Part shown: positions 31,594 to 42,207 of the stretch, piece by piece
Position numbering within the stretch: the stretch's first letter is position 1
How the letters are laid out: the number at the start of each line of letters is the position of its first letter
Source of the DNA: Cenococcum geophilum 1.58
Taxonomy: Eukaryota > Ascomycota > Dothideomycetes > Gloniales > Gloniaceae
Direction of reading: 5' to 3'
NCBI GenBank assembly: GCA_001692895.1
Contig: KV748215.1
Span: forward strand, 293,720 to 357,719
DNA: 64,000 nucleotides
Made by a program: the position numbers and the translations under genes
The notes under the pieces: generated by a model
The model's input: only the letters and a program-made list of their open reading frames with translations
Told to the model about the DNA's origin: nothing
The model's database searches: none

Positions 31594-33368
31594 GGAGCTC
31601 TACCAAAGCTCTGCAAAAGCTCTACTCCAAGCTCTACCAAAGCCCTACAAAAGCTCTGCACAAAGCTCCGTACGAAGCTCTACAAAAGCTCTACCAAAAG
31701 CTCTACCAAAGGCTTTGCAACACCTCTACCTACCCAGTATACTAGCCACGCAGTGAAATAGAGCACGCAGTACGCAGGGGGGTCCAAGGGGGTCTCCCCT
31801 TGAAGCTCTGCTCAAAGCTCTGCTCGAAGTCCTATACAGAGCTCCAAAGCTCTATTAACACGCAGCACTAATATACTAGGAAGTCTCACAATCGTCTCTA
31901 CAAACGTCTCTGCAAACACCTCTACGACGGCTCTACAATTGCCCGTACAAACGCCCACACGATCGGTCAAACGCCCATACAATTAATCAGACGCCCGTAC
32001 AATCAATCAGACGCCCATATAAACGTCTCTACAAACGTCTACAATCGCCCATACAATCGTCCGTACGAACGTCTGTACGAACGCCTGCACGAATGCCCGC
32101 ACGAACGCCTGCACGAACGCCTGCACGAACGCCTGCACGAACGCCTGCACGAACGCCTATACAAAGCTCTGCTCAAAGCTCTACTCGAAGCTCTATCAAA
32201 GCTCTGCATAAAGCTCTACCAAAGCTCTACCAAAGCTCTGCACGAACCTCCGTACGAAGCTCTGCAAAAGCTCTACTAAAAGCTCTACTAAACGCTCTAC
32301 CAAAGCCTCTGCAAGAGCTCTGCCCACGCAGTAAATAGAGCACGTAGGGCGCAGGGGGGTCCAAGGGGGTCTCCCCCTTGAGCTCAAAGTTCTACTCGGA
32401 GCTCCACTTAAAGCTTAATACGGAGCTCTAAAGCTCTACTAACACGCAGTACTAATATACTAAGAAGGTTCTACAATTGGTCGTACGAACGCCTATACGA
32501 TCGTCTCTACGAACGGCTCTACGAATGGCTCTATAAACGTCTACACGATCACCCGTACAAACGCCCATACGATCAACCAATTAAACGTCCGTATAATCAA
32601 TCAATCAAACGTCTATACAACTGCCTATACGATCGTCTCTATAAACGTCTCTACAATTGATCGCCCGTACGAACGTCTGCACGCCTGCATGTGGCTCTAT
32701 AGAAGCTCTATACAAAGTTTTACACGAAGCTCTACACGAAGCTCTGCAAAAGCTCTACCAAACGCTCTACCAAAGCCTCTGCAAGAGCTCTGCCCACGCA
32801 GTAAATGGAGCACGCAGTGCGCAGGGGGGGTCCAAGGGGGTCTCCCCCTTGAGCTCAAAGCTCTGCTCAAAGCTCTACTAACACGCAGCACTAATATACT
32901 AGGAAGGCTCTATAATCGTCTACACGAACGGCTCTACAAACGGCTCTACGAACGTCTGCACAATCGCCCGTACGAACGCCCATACGAACGCCCATACGAT
33001 CAATCAATCAATCAATCAAACAATCAAACACCCATACAATCGATCAATCGAACGCCCGTACGAACGATCTATCAAACGTCCATACAATTGCCCATACAAT
33101 TGTCTCTACAAACGTCTCTGCAATTAATCGCCAGTACAAACGTCTGCACGTCTGCACGTCTGCACGTCCGCACGTCCGCACGCCTGCACGCCTGCACGCC
33201 TGCACGCCTGCACGCCTGCACGTGGCTCTGCACAAGGCTCTGCACGTGGCTCTGCACGAGGCTCTACCAACGCTCTGCACGAGGCTCTACCAACGCTCTG
33301 CATAAGGCTCTACCAAAGCTCTACACAAGGCTCTATTAAAGCTCTGCACAAGCCTCTGCCTAAAGCTT
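31594..33368 (+). repeat. Higher-order array of 11-12-bp units (AGCTCTRCNAAA / CGYCYRTACRAA)
   Basis: Nearly all of this 1.8 kb is built from two related short units: AGCTCTACCAA-type (period about 11-12) and CGCCTGCACGAA-type (period 12). They alternate in a larger pattern. Each super-unit has an AGCTCT run, a GTAAATAGAGCACGCAG plus GGGGGGTCCAAGGGGGTCTC box (31752, 32330, 32802), a shorter AGCTCT run, an ACGCAGCACTAATATACTAG box (31860, 32440, 32881), and a CGTCTCTACAA run with CAATCAATC stretches. Super-units are spaced about 580 and 470 bp apart. A further GGGGGGTCC box lies at 33564. Because the unit is a multiple of three, several frames on both strands stay open; I regard these as by-products. 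There is little RIP-like AT shift. Confidence 0.9.
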
Positions 33369-33690
33369 ACCCCCTACTGCAAAGCAGCCCCCGCAGCGCA
33401 GCACGACGGAGGTATATATACATTACTTCTAAATTAAGCCTAGCTTAAGTAGGCCGCCTCAGTTACTATAGTAGATCCTTTTAATAAGATAATACTACCT
33501 AGCAGTAACTAAGACGCCTTAGCCTTACTACTACTTCTAAATTAAGTAAAAGCTCTATATAGGGGGGGTCCAGGGGGTCTCCCCCTGGAAAACCTCATAT
33601 CTATATATATATATTAATTAAATTCTATATAATAAGGCTCTAAATTAAAGCTTTAGGTTAACCAATCAGCTTATTAGTTATAAACTCGGG
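33369..33690. other. Array flank, no gene
   Basis: Contains an isolated GGGGGGGTCCAGGGGGTCTC box (33564-33590) related to the array boxes and a repeated CTACTTCTAAATTAAG. No coding sequence. Confidence 0.5.
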
Positions 33691-34262
33691 TTAAAATTTT
33701 CGTTGGCGGACCCTAACGATCCGCATGTTTGAATCGATAACCGAAGTAGCAGAGGTTGTTTCGGAGAGGAATCCGACGGCGTCGGAGTCGGACGGCCAAC
33801 GACGCAGGTCATCCACGCCAACAGCTCGCTCCTCTTTGACGTATCCCTGCATTAGTTCCATAACAATATAACTTAGCGCTCTAATATCTCGAGGTTCAGC
33901 GTTTTGTGATGGGCGGATATGGCAATATTCTTGATACGCTGTGACATTTTGTCAGCAAAGGCGGTTTTAAAACCAAGCTGATTACTAACCGATTTTCACA
34001 TCTCCATATGGATGAATGAGTATATTTGAACAACTTAGCGAACCATGCTCTAATCCTTTCGTTGCGAGGTACGCAAGCCCATTGAGTATCTGTTATAGTT
34101 AGTGCCCTGCTTAATAGTTATTGCGATATTGGGTTTTTACCTGTCCAAGTATTGCAGCTAAGCGAATTTCGTTAAGGTGAGGATTGCCGGCGACGTAGTA
34201 CAGAGAGTAGGCCATAAACTCGAAAATGACATAGGAGGCGCGGTGGAAAGAAGGCAAAACAG
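33691..34262 (-). pseudogene. Protein-kinase-like fragment (C-terminal lobe)
   Basis: Minus strand, from about 34262 to a TAA at 33691-33693. Exons read FHRASYVIFEFMAYSLYYVA, then LNEIRLAAILGQ, an intron beginning GTAAAA, ILNGLAYLATKGLEHGSLSC, SNILIHPYGDVKIG, an intron of about 50 bp (GTTAGT to TCACAG), and QEYCHIRPSQNAEPRDIRAL, SYIVMELMQGY, RRWPSDSDAVGFLSETTSAT. The arrangement matches the short kinase-like proteins common in accessory fungal DNA, in which the catalytic-loop Asp is replaced (HGSLSCSNIL in place of HRDLKxxNIL), so it was likely a pseudokinase. No N-lobe is seen upstream; the fragment may be 5'-truncated. The readable exons are largely open. Confidence 0.6.
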
Positions 34263-34440
34263 GTAAGACTCGGACTAGTTGTGACTTTCTGCGGACTATT
34301 ATTCTCCGGATGTGACCGTTCGTCAGACTAGTTGTTCTCCAGACGTGACTGTTCTCCAGACGTGACTGCTCCAGACGTGGCTATTCCAGATGTGGCTGTC
34401 AGACGTGCTAGCGTCTTATAATCTCCAGCTGTAAATTGCA
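34263..34440 (+). repeat. CCAGACGTGACT short tandem repeats
   Basis: About six imperfect units on TTCTCCAGACGTGACTG lie between 34310 and 34405 (TCCGGATGTGACC, TCCAGACGTGACT, CCAGACGTGGCT, TCAGACGTGCT). Confidence 0.7.
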
Positions 34441-34759
34441 TGTGATACATTTGACGGACAAAGGGCAAGGGCACACCAACTAATCTCGATTAGCTAGCGA
34501 TATCCACCCCACGGCCTACTAGCGCTTCACTCCAGGAGCCAGCTCATTCCCACGATATTATACCACCGCATAGCTAGAAAGGTCGGCGCTGTTTCTCAAA
34601 TTCTTTCTGCTTATGATGCTCAGATCGTAGCTAGAAGCTCTTAATGCAGTGAGGGGGCGTTTCATTTCCTTCATGTTTACCACTCTTCTCCAGCCAAGCA
34701 CCCCAACTTGGAACTACGAAAGTTTAACAATCTAGTCAATCTCTTCCGCAAGGAATTTC

Positions 34760-34978
34760 TTACCTTGCGAAAGCCTCATCAAGTTCTCTAAACTTAACTG
34801 CCGGACCTGCAAAAACCGTACATAGTATTATAGTAAACGCTATGTAATAGACTATACAGAGAAGCAATTGAGCTTTCTCATTTCTTGCGCTCCTGAAATC
34901 ACTAAGGTCGAGTATAGGTCTGTCTTCAAGTTCCTCACTTCTGTACCTCCCGTGATAAGCCAAAAGTATAATACCCAA
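34760..34978 (-). other. Short open frame with one hydrophobic segment
   Basis: A 72-residue frame with a likely membrane helix (LLLCIVYYIAFTIILCTVFA) after an acidic stretch. No family recognised. It may be an exon of a small membrane protein or chance. Confidence 0.25.
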
Positions 34979-35726
34979 ATCAAGGCCTTATTCGTCATAA
35001 CAAGGAAGAGCCCGCACAGATAAAGGCATAAGAAAGATAGTTATAGAGGAAGTGGTTCACAAATATACATAAGCTATTATAGTGAGCTTTAGATGCCGGG
35101 TAATAAACGCATAGGAATAACTCACACCACAAAAATAGTAAGTCCAGCGCAAAAGAGCAATGCTCCAACAACGAGTAAAAAATGGTTTATACGTTTCCCA
35201 GTAACGTTAGTTGATATTAACTTTAAAGCATATCGGTATAAGTAATAGAGCTATATTCGTTAAATCTGTTCACCAAATATTAATAGCTAACTTACTTCAT
35301 GGCACATACGTTGCAACACCACATAAAGCAATCGTCAAAACTCTTCAATTTACTTTGAACAGGCGTTAAAACGAGGAAGGAAGCCTTTGCGGTCCCATTC
35401 CCCTAGGTTCCCCATAAACGCTAAACCTAAATAGGACTAACGGTTACCTATAAAGCTCCAGTCCAGTCCAAACTGGCTCCAGTCCAACAAGATCACTAGT
35501 AGGGAGTATCCTGCATTAGGAAGTGCTTACTATGTATAGTAAGGCAGAGTACCCACGATAGTAGGGTTAATATTAGGGTAAGTTTTTCACGTTCCAATAA
35601 GGTCTATAGACGCCACTAATCTACCTCCGCATTCATCCCCTCCCCCCTCACAGCATCATGCCATGTCTCCTACATGTCCGCTTCCTCGTATGCTCCATAT
35701 TCAATCCACGAGAATACTGCCAACGT
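34979..35726. other. Intergenic DNA, no gene recognised
   Basis: AT-leaning sequence; a CAGTCCAAACTGGCTCCAGT-like inverted patch occurs near 35458-35490. No coding sequence supported. Confidence 0.35.
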
Positions 35727-36121
35727 TCATAAATCGATAAGGCTGGTGCCCTCAGGAGATATATTAGTGCCCTCAGGAGATGTGTTGGTGTTCTCAGGAG
35801 ATATGCCGTATTTTATTATAAACTCAGCGACAAGTATTTTAAACAACTCGTAAAGCGCTTTATCGTACTCTAAGTAACAATTTATAACCCTATATTTGGA
35901 GGAAGGCGTTAAATATTTCTTCTTATTATTACCAAATAAGAGCGCGGCGGTGAGGTAAGTATGCATATGGCCCTTAGTATTCTCGCCCTTAAGAGTGTAC
36001 CAGACAATATAAAAGCTGTCGCCGGGATAGAGAGCTCTTGCCTGAGCTGCTGCTTTATTAGTAGGTTATAAGGGTAAGTGCTAGTATACTTACACTTGAC
36101 ATAGGCAAACTTTACCTTCAT
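35727..36121 (-). other. Overlapping open frames, unidentified protein remnant
   Basis: Two minus-strand frames overlap (35966-35727 and 36121-35909). The downstream one reads INCYLEYDKALYELFKILVA and ends in three copies of a Ser-Pro-Glu-Gly-Thr unit (SPENTNTSPEGTNISPEGTS). The frame change suggests a pseudogene. No family recognised. Confidence 0.3.
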
Positions 36122-36787
36122 CTTAATAGATATGGCGCTAGTTTAGGTTAACTATTTATATTAAGGTTAGCTATAGAAAATTATAACCAGAAGCAAAAAC
36201 ATGCCTAGTTACTGTAATGTAGAAGGAGGACTTGCTAGACAGTAAAGACTATTAAGCCAACCTATTTATATTATTAGGGACTCCTCATAGTCCTTTCGCA
36301 ATCCTTTGGTAATCCTCATAACCACACTCACAGCCACGCAGAGAGCTGTTCAAAGCAGGACCCATACAGTTACTCAATTAGACTAACCCCACGCCCTTTT
36401 AATCTTTAGCGCGGCTGTGATATGTTTAATGTCGATTTAGCGGGCCGATTTAAACCCGCTAGGTAATTCATATAGCGGCGCAAATAGAGTCATCTCACTG
36501 GAACACGTTTAATCCTACGTCCTTTAACAATTTATCCTGCAGACGAATGCAATACTTTAACCTTGTAGAACTACGGCAGCAAAGCTGAATCCACTGCCTA
36601 TCGTGGCAGGCTAGAGCAATATTCTACTCTAAAGAGGCATAGGAGTTCGTCTAATAAATGCTATCACATCTACTTTAATAACGAATTATTAACATCTAAA
36701 ATATACGCCTTAAAATACGTGTAAGCTTGCTTCCGGACCTCACTACCTAATACACTAACCAGATATTCCTTATAATCTCTTATATAC
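36122..36787. other. Intergenic DNA, no gene recognised
   Basis: No convincing reading frame. The composition is mixed. Confidence 0.35.
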
Positions 36788-37612
36788 TTAGCGAGGCTTA
36801 CGGACACTAAGGCCTATAGTAAAAGACAAATCCTTATATTTCACAGGAAGATCCTTAATATCAAACCCAGATTTTCTAGCAATTTCTCTGCTCCATGGTG
36901 TAAATAATCCAGCTATTTTAACAATATAAGAGTCGGCCAGATTTGTACATGCGGTTAGTAGCGATGTCCTATGGCCACGGTCCATATAAGGCCCGCCTAC
37001 TATAAGTATATTAACTTTCAATCGACACCCTTCAAAGTATCTATAACTAGTCAGCTAAAGACATTAGGCTCCTATACGACATATACTCTAATTTGGCGAC
37101 TCCGGTTTAATTAATATATAATTTAACAGCTTCCATATCTTTATCATGGTCTAGAACTACAATACTCTCTTTACGGTGTTTAAGATAAGCTATTATATTA
37201 TTAGTGGAGTTTTTAATATAAAGTAAAGATTGTGTATACCTCGGTCATTATTAGTTAATATTCCTTGTTTTAAGCCTATTACAATAGCAATACCAATAAT
37301 AACCTTACTGTTAGTCTTTACGCGGAGACATCTTTAGGGAAGGACTTTAGGAAACTCTTCCTCTTCGCTTGAGTTATACGAGTCCTCTAAAATAAAAATA
37401 GTTGCACCGCTTAAGAATGCCTTGATAATTTAGAGCTCGAAGTAATTTAAAGTATACCTGGGATATTTGGGGTAGTACGGCCGCTGCATTTTAAATACTA
37501 GGGAATACGAGAACCCTACTATATAGATAAGAGGCAGATCTTGCAGATCGTCCAACGTAGCTAGGCGAACCCTTTCGGGTAGCTCCGCAATTCTGAAATC
37601 GTCTCTGGTCAA
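36788..37612 (-). pseudogene. Unidentified protein remnant
   Basis: Two minus-strand frames (37612-37430 and 37021-36788) read like parts of one protein: DDFRIAELPERVRLATLDDL, DLPLIYIVGFSYSLVF, then GGPYMDRGHRTSLLTACTNL and FTPWSREIARKSGFDIKDLP. Between them the sequence is AT-rich with stops. I do not recognise the family. Confidence 0.35.
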
Positions 37613-37659
37613 TATATTCTCTGCAGGTCCGTCTGTGATGATATTATCCTCACCAACCC

Positions 37660-38170
37660 CCTAGATGGCACCCCTGAGTGACATAAGCGCCTTCACAGTG
37701 GAGTGTTAGTCCCTGCTTAAGCTAGTTTTATAGTTAATAAGTTTCATTTACCGGAATAGCCGCAGAAGGAATTTGACTAGAAAAATCCTGACCAACTTCG
37801 CCAATCTCGTTGAGATTCCCTGTGGAGATTTGATTGCAGACGCTAGATACGGCGTGTATGTTTCAGTAGATCCGAATAAATTCAAGCTAGAGGCGAGAGG
37901 AGTTGGAAGGAAAACTGATGGTGGAAGAAAGCCAGAAGACTTATTAGATATATATACTTGCCAAAGACTATGGCGAAGGCGAGTGCTTTAAATAGCGAGC
38001 CTTTAGGAAATACATTCATAAGCGAGAAGCTCGGATTAGCCTACTTTCTCCATTATCGCCCACCCCCCGGCGAAATTGTTGAGCGAGCCGAAAATCCCAG
38101 AAAGCCAGCTGCGTTGCAAGCTCCGCTCAAAAATGCGGCAATTGTCGCAGTTAGAGATCGTTAGCTAGAC
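37660..38170 (+). other. Overlapping short open frames, unidentified
   Basis: Frames 37773-37991 and 37958-38164 overlap by a few codons and could be joined by a frame change or splice. The second reads LGNTFISEKLGLAYFLHYRP. No domain recognised; possibly a small pseudogene. Confidence 0.3.
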
Positions 38171-38682
38171 CGCGGGGTAGATTTTTCTCAGCCATTCACT
38201 AGATATGTATGACTTGCCTCTAGTTCCTTTTTACGATTGGATCGACACATGCCACAGCCGCTAGAATGTTTGAGTGCGGCATTATAGAGTACTTAGTTGA
38301 ATTGGGCTACAAAAACGACATAAAGAAGCAAATGCGTTAGCCTCCCATGCGCGCGACATATCTGTCTTGCATATTGAGGCTCATATGCATGCCAAGCATT
38401 TTCCCGCTGCCCCTCCACTCGATAAGCTAGTCACATGACGAGAAAAACCCCACTACCCAGGTCCGCCGAAAAGTATTATCCGCACTTTTTATCGATCATT
38501 TAACGGTAACTTAGACTACATAAGACGGTAAGTAAAAACCTTTGCTAGAGCCTTAGCAATACCAATACTAAAAAGGGGCTTCCTTGAATGTAGTTTCTAC
38601 GCGGTTGATCTTACATCTTCCTGACACGGCAAAATCCCCCATCTTTTTCTTCGGAACCCTTCCGCTCTCGTAGACGTCACTC

Positions 38683-39151
38683 ATGCCCGAACATTTAGAT
38701 AAGATTGAACTGGACACCGGCCATACAATCAAGAACATTTATGAGGTGCTGGAGAAGCAGGAAACCACTTTTACACCGTTTTCGGAGCCAGGTATAGAGA
38801 AATGTACATCTAAGGAGGTGGATCAGGAAGCTTTGCACCTATGCAGAGTAGCTTGGTTGAAGTTGTTTACAAAGGTAAGTAGTGAGCCATCGAACTATAC
38901 GTAATCTACTGATTACTTAGCAGCCTCCTCAACGCTGGGTCATTTTTCGATCTACAAAAGAGGATGCACGCATAGGAACTCAAAGAGACCAGTTTGTCAT
39001 CCCTATCCAGATCCAAAAGGCGCCCTCATATATCACCGACAAAAGCACTCAACAGCAAGTAGAACTGGCTTGCGGGTGTGCTGTGTTTTGTGCTGCCGGT
39101 AAACCAGCCGCTATTAGCGACGAGGTGTTATTTCTTATCTTGTCGCCGTAG
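38683..39151 (+). CDS. Small spliced hypothetical protein, 140 residues
   Basis: Exon 1 is 38683-38874 (64 codons, MPEHLDKIELDTGHTIKNIY ... AWLKLFTK). The intron is 38875-38920 (46 bp, GTAAGT to TACTTAG, phase 0). Exon 2 is 38921-39151 (QPPQRWVIFRSTKEDARIGT ... DEVLFLILSP, stop TAG). Both exons are open and the phase is exact, so the model is credible. The C-terminal half contains CGCAVFCAAG, possibly a thiol-rich patch. No signal peptide or family is recognised. Its end lies just beside the 3' end of the convergent gene at 39182. Confidence 0.55.
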
Positions 39152-39181
39152 CCGGTCCGAAAGGAAAGCCCGGTAGGCAGA

Positions 39182-40170
39182 TTATGGCTGTTCTGTGTTA
39201 AGATTGGTGAAGTCGACTGTTCCAAAGAAGTTGTGTTGTGGCTCGAAGGATGTGAGGAGGAAATCATCAAACAGGTTGTATTGTGGATCAAAGTCTGTGA
39301 GGAGCCCTGGCGGAGAAGGGACTTCATTCTGCGTTAGAGTCGATGATTCTCCGCTCATTCCGCCATCTAGTGTGGCTAAACAACTTTCGGCGTCTGTCAG
39401 CGGAGTGGATGGGTTTGATAAGAAACCCCCAGATCCATTCTCGGCGTCAGATGAGATTACTGTGTCTTCATAATGTGCCTTCCGCTGTGCGGCGTTCACT
39501 GGGACACACAAATTGCCGTGACCAGCTATTATCCCTATCTGAAATTGTGGCAGTGACTGTGTCGCATCTCCCTGATTCTCGCTACATGGTCCGTCCGAGC
39601 CGATGGTCTTCGTTTGCTCAAATGCATCTCCCTTAAAGTTAGGTACTGGGTATAAGGGCATTTGCAGCGGTACTCACCATGGGGCGTGCTTCTCTGGTCC
39701 AGTGGATGTGATGAGTCAAATAACTGAGCTATATTATCTCGATGCCCTGGTGGCAGACTGTGTGGATTATTTTCGGGATTGCCTTATAAGAAGTTAGAAT
39801 TTTCTTAGGCCCCTGGTCCTATCTTCACTTACCCGTGCTGTTTATAGTGGTATATTCATGTGACTCTTGGGTGTGTAATGTTGGGGCAGCCTGTTGGAAC
39901 GTGGGAACGGGTTCTGCTACGCTAGGAACTCGCAAGTGTTGGCCTTGCCTCGTAGTGCCGTTACCTTGTTCCGCTGGAATTGTTCTCTCTTTATCTACTT
40001 GTATCTTAGCTGCCATCTAATACGCCAGAATAAACTGTCTTACCTTGTAGAGCCAAACCGGCCTTATCTCCGCGGCTCTCTGATGAGCTCCGTTGATATC
40101 TGGGCCGCTTGCCCTCTAGTCGCCCGGCGCCTTGAAGTCCTCTTTTTGGAGCCTTCGAAATCCAGCTAAT
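39182..40170 (-). CDS. Hypothetical acidic/Ser-rich protein, possibly a regulator
   Basis: Minus strand. Upstream of ATG 40016 a basic stretch (FEGSKKRTSRRRATRGQAAQ, 40170-40100) may be an earlier exon. From 40016 the frame reads ERTIPAEQGNGTTRQGQHLR to NSTG, then a 50-bp intron (39783-39832, GTAAGT to TATAAG, phase 1) leads to NPENNPHSLPPGHRDNIAQL. The following block (from about 39661) is acidic and Pro/Ser/Gln-rich: FDPQYNLFDDFLLTSFEPQH, ending NLNTEQP at 39182, like an activation domain. Joining the last two blocks needs a 32-bp intron, which is too short, so this junction may be a frame break. A transcription-factor-like role is only a guess from composition. Confidence 0.4.
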
Positions 40171-40424
40171 CGCTCTTTGCGCAACAGTAACGGTGGTATC
40201 TAGCTAAGTCAGTATCCACATTAACTCATAGGGATCTCACCCATACTAATGCCTTCTCCAATCAAGCTTTGGGCAAGTGTATGATAGTCTTTCGATGCAT
40301 CGTGAACGCCTGCGACTTTAAGGGCTTGAATTGATTCGTCGTGGTTGGAACCCTTCTTTGAGAAATCCTTTTCCCATCTAAGAGTATGGTGAGCACACAA
40401 ACAACTACTGTTTATCGCTGAATC

Positions 40425-41176
40425 TTACACCATATTCCCTATCTCTGAAGGAAGGAAGAACAAGGCACCGGGCCCTCCAAGGGCATCCGCGATCAAGAAG
40501 TACTTGCTTCCACCGATAATAAAGGCTTCTATCTGTTGAGTGAACTTCTCAAGCAGGGTCTCGGTGTTTAAGCCGATTCTGTGGAAGTCTTGGGCTATTG
40601 ATGCTGCCGTGTAACCATTTTGAGAGAGCTTCGATAGAACTACTCGAGCAAATCTGCGAAGGATCTTGTGATGTATCTCGTTCTTTTCGAGGACCAAGCA
40701 AATGAAGAGTGTATGATTGAGTGGCAGTTTAAGAAAATGCTTCTGCTCATCCGTATAGATTTCCTGAAATTGAGGGTTCCAGAAAGCAACTGTTCCGGCC
40801 TGAACTTCAGCAAGAAAGCTCGTAACTTCATGGCTAGGCTGAGACTCGCGTATTCGTGAAAGATTTGTTTTCGAAATACCAGTTTCTTTAATGTCAACCT
40901 TGAAAGTTATTCCTTTGGCGAAAGATTTCGATTTTGACTTGGCCTGGTGAACTAACTCAAGTACTTCATTGACGCTTTGGATTAACTGTAAAAGAGCTAA
41001 GTAGAGAGGTGGTGCCTAGGGAATCGGTCTACTTACGCTCGGCTCTATAAGCACTTTTGCTGGTTCTTCTTCTGCCAAAGCAGCTCTGAGTTTCGTGGCG
41101 ATATCAGTCATTTCACCAGGTGTGAGGATGTCCCACAGCAAATGGTGGGCAGAGCATTTTGGTTTAGGAGGAATAA
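40425..41176 (-). CDS. Hypothetical protein, two exons, 5' end cut off by a palindromic insertion
   Basis: Minus strand. Exon 1 (to 41037) reads HHLLWDILTPGEMTDIATKL and AALAEEEPAKVLIEPS. The intron is 40986-41036 (51 bp, GTAAGT to TTTACAG, phase 0). Exon 2 reads LIQSVNEVLELVHQAKSKSK through SRIRESQPSHEVTSFLAEVQ, and HHKILRRFARVVLSKLSQNG to a stop at 40425. The coding texture is clean with no RIP stops. The frame upstream of 41176 runs straight into the 66-bp palindrome at 41179-41244 with no ATG in frame, so the original start was either removed or lies beyond the insertion. No family recognised. Confidence 0.5.
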
Positions 41177-41178
41177 TG

Positions 41179-41244
41179 TACTAGCACAAATTTAGGGCAC
41201 TAAAAAACGGGCCCGTTTTTTAGCGCCCCAAATTTGTGCTAGTA
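41179..41244. repeat. 66-bp near-perfect palindrome (foldback/MITE)
   Basis: The sequence from TACTAGCACAAATTT to AAATTTGTGCTAGTA is its own reverse complement around 41211/41212 (centre GGGCCC) with only two mismatched pairs. TA occurs at both outer edges, compatible with TA target insertion. It would fold into a hairpin with no loop. Inner sequence CTAAAAAACGGGCCCGTTTT is conserved on both sides. Confidence 0.88.
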
Positions 41245-42009
41245 TAAAGCAACCCGGTCCTCATCCACATATTAGGCATACGCATGGCCTTTGCCTCGGC
41301 ATCCGATAACTAGCACCCAAACATCACCCTAGAGTCAAAACACTCGCACTCAAAACGAGGCAGACGGGAGACTCCTAGGATGAATCAGTGCAAGCCTCTA
41401 TTACGGCTCCACCACCCTGAGAACTAATCGGATTCTTTCCCATCCGTTAGGTATGTGCTTCAAAGCTGCTTTCCTCAAAGAGGTCAAAATTAATAGAGAT
41501 TGATCAACTAGCTTAATCATGCTGAGTCGGGGCTCCGTTTACGTCCAGGAATGCCCCCTTCGCGGAAGCTGGCTTGGGTTCCTGGAGGTGTGGTGAAATC
41601 TCAATGAATCTTCAAAGTGGAGACAGGGAGACTTGACGATATAGGCCTTATTACGCCCGATGCAAAGCTAAGAATGCAAGTTCGCCTTTGATCTACTCGT
41701 TGCCTTGCGGCCTTCCCTGCCTTGCACCGCTTTTCGCCCCAGTTGCCTTGTTGCACTAGTCTCCTTTTTAAGGATGCACACTCTCTTTGCTTCCATTCCA
41801 TTAGCGCTCTTAATACCCTCAATTTTGTGCTGCATTTGGGTTGCATATTGGGCTGCCCATCATGCTCGATCCACGACCGACCCTATGCGTCGGGTATCTC
41901 TTGTTGCTCTCCTTCCATACATAATTTTAGTCTACCTAGGACTAGCAGCCTCCATATTCGCTGTACTCAACGATTCCGCTTATCGGATAACCTGGTTGAG
42001 CAGTCTCAA
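41245..42009. other. Intergenic DNA; open frame with hydrophobic segment at 41705-42043
   Basis: The frame 41705-42043 contains a long hydrophobic region (IPLALLIPSILCCIWVAYWA) and could be an unrelated membrane exon, or chance. It overlaps the start of the SANT-like fossil in another frame. No other feature is seen. Confidence 0.3.
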
Positions 42010-42207
42010 AAGCCAAAGCCCCAAGAGCCAAAGTCTAGAGTAAAATTCACGGATAAGGAAGACGCGCTACTTACTAATTTAAAGAAGGAACAGAATCTTT
42101 CATAGGAACAGATCAAAGACCGCTTTTCAAAAAGAAGTCTTGGATCACTACAGGCGCATTACTGTTCGAAATTAAAAGCTCGGCCTTATCACGATATTTG
42201 GGAGTGA
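42010..42207 (+). pseudogene. SANT/Myb-like domain fragment
   Basis: The frame reads KVKFTDKEDALLTNLKKEQN (helix 1 of a Myb/SANT domain; Phe in place of the first Trp), LS-stop-EQIKDRFSKRSLGSLQ (the TAG sits where Trp is expected) and AHYCSKLKARPYHDIWE then TGA. This is one complete SANT-type repeat near the C-terminus. It resembles the fossil at 14382-14684 (KWTPAEDTLLTMLKG). Confidence 0.55.

Noticed and set aside
31528-33339. Several long open frames on both strands in the short-unit array
   Set aside because: Unit length is a multiple of three, so frames stay open by construction; translations are simple repeats.
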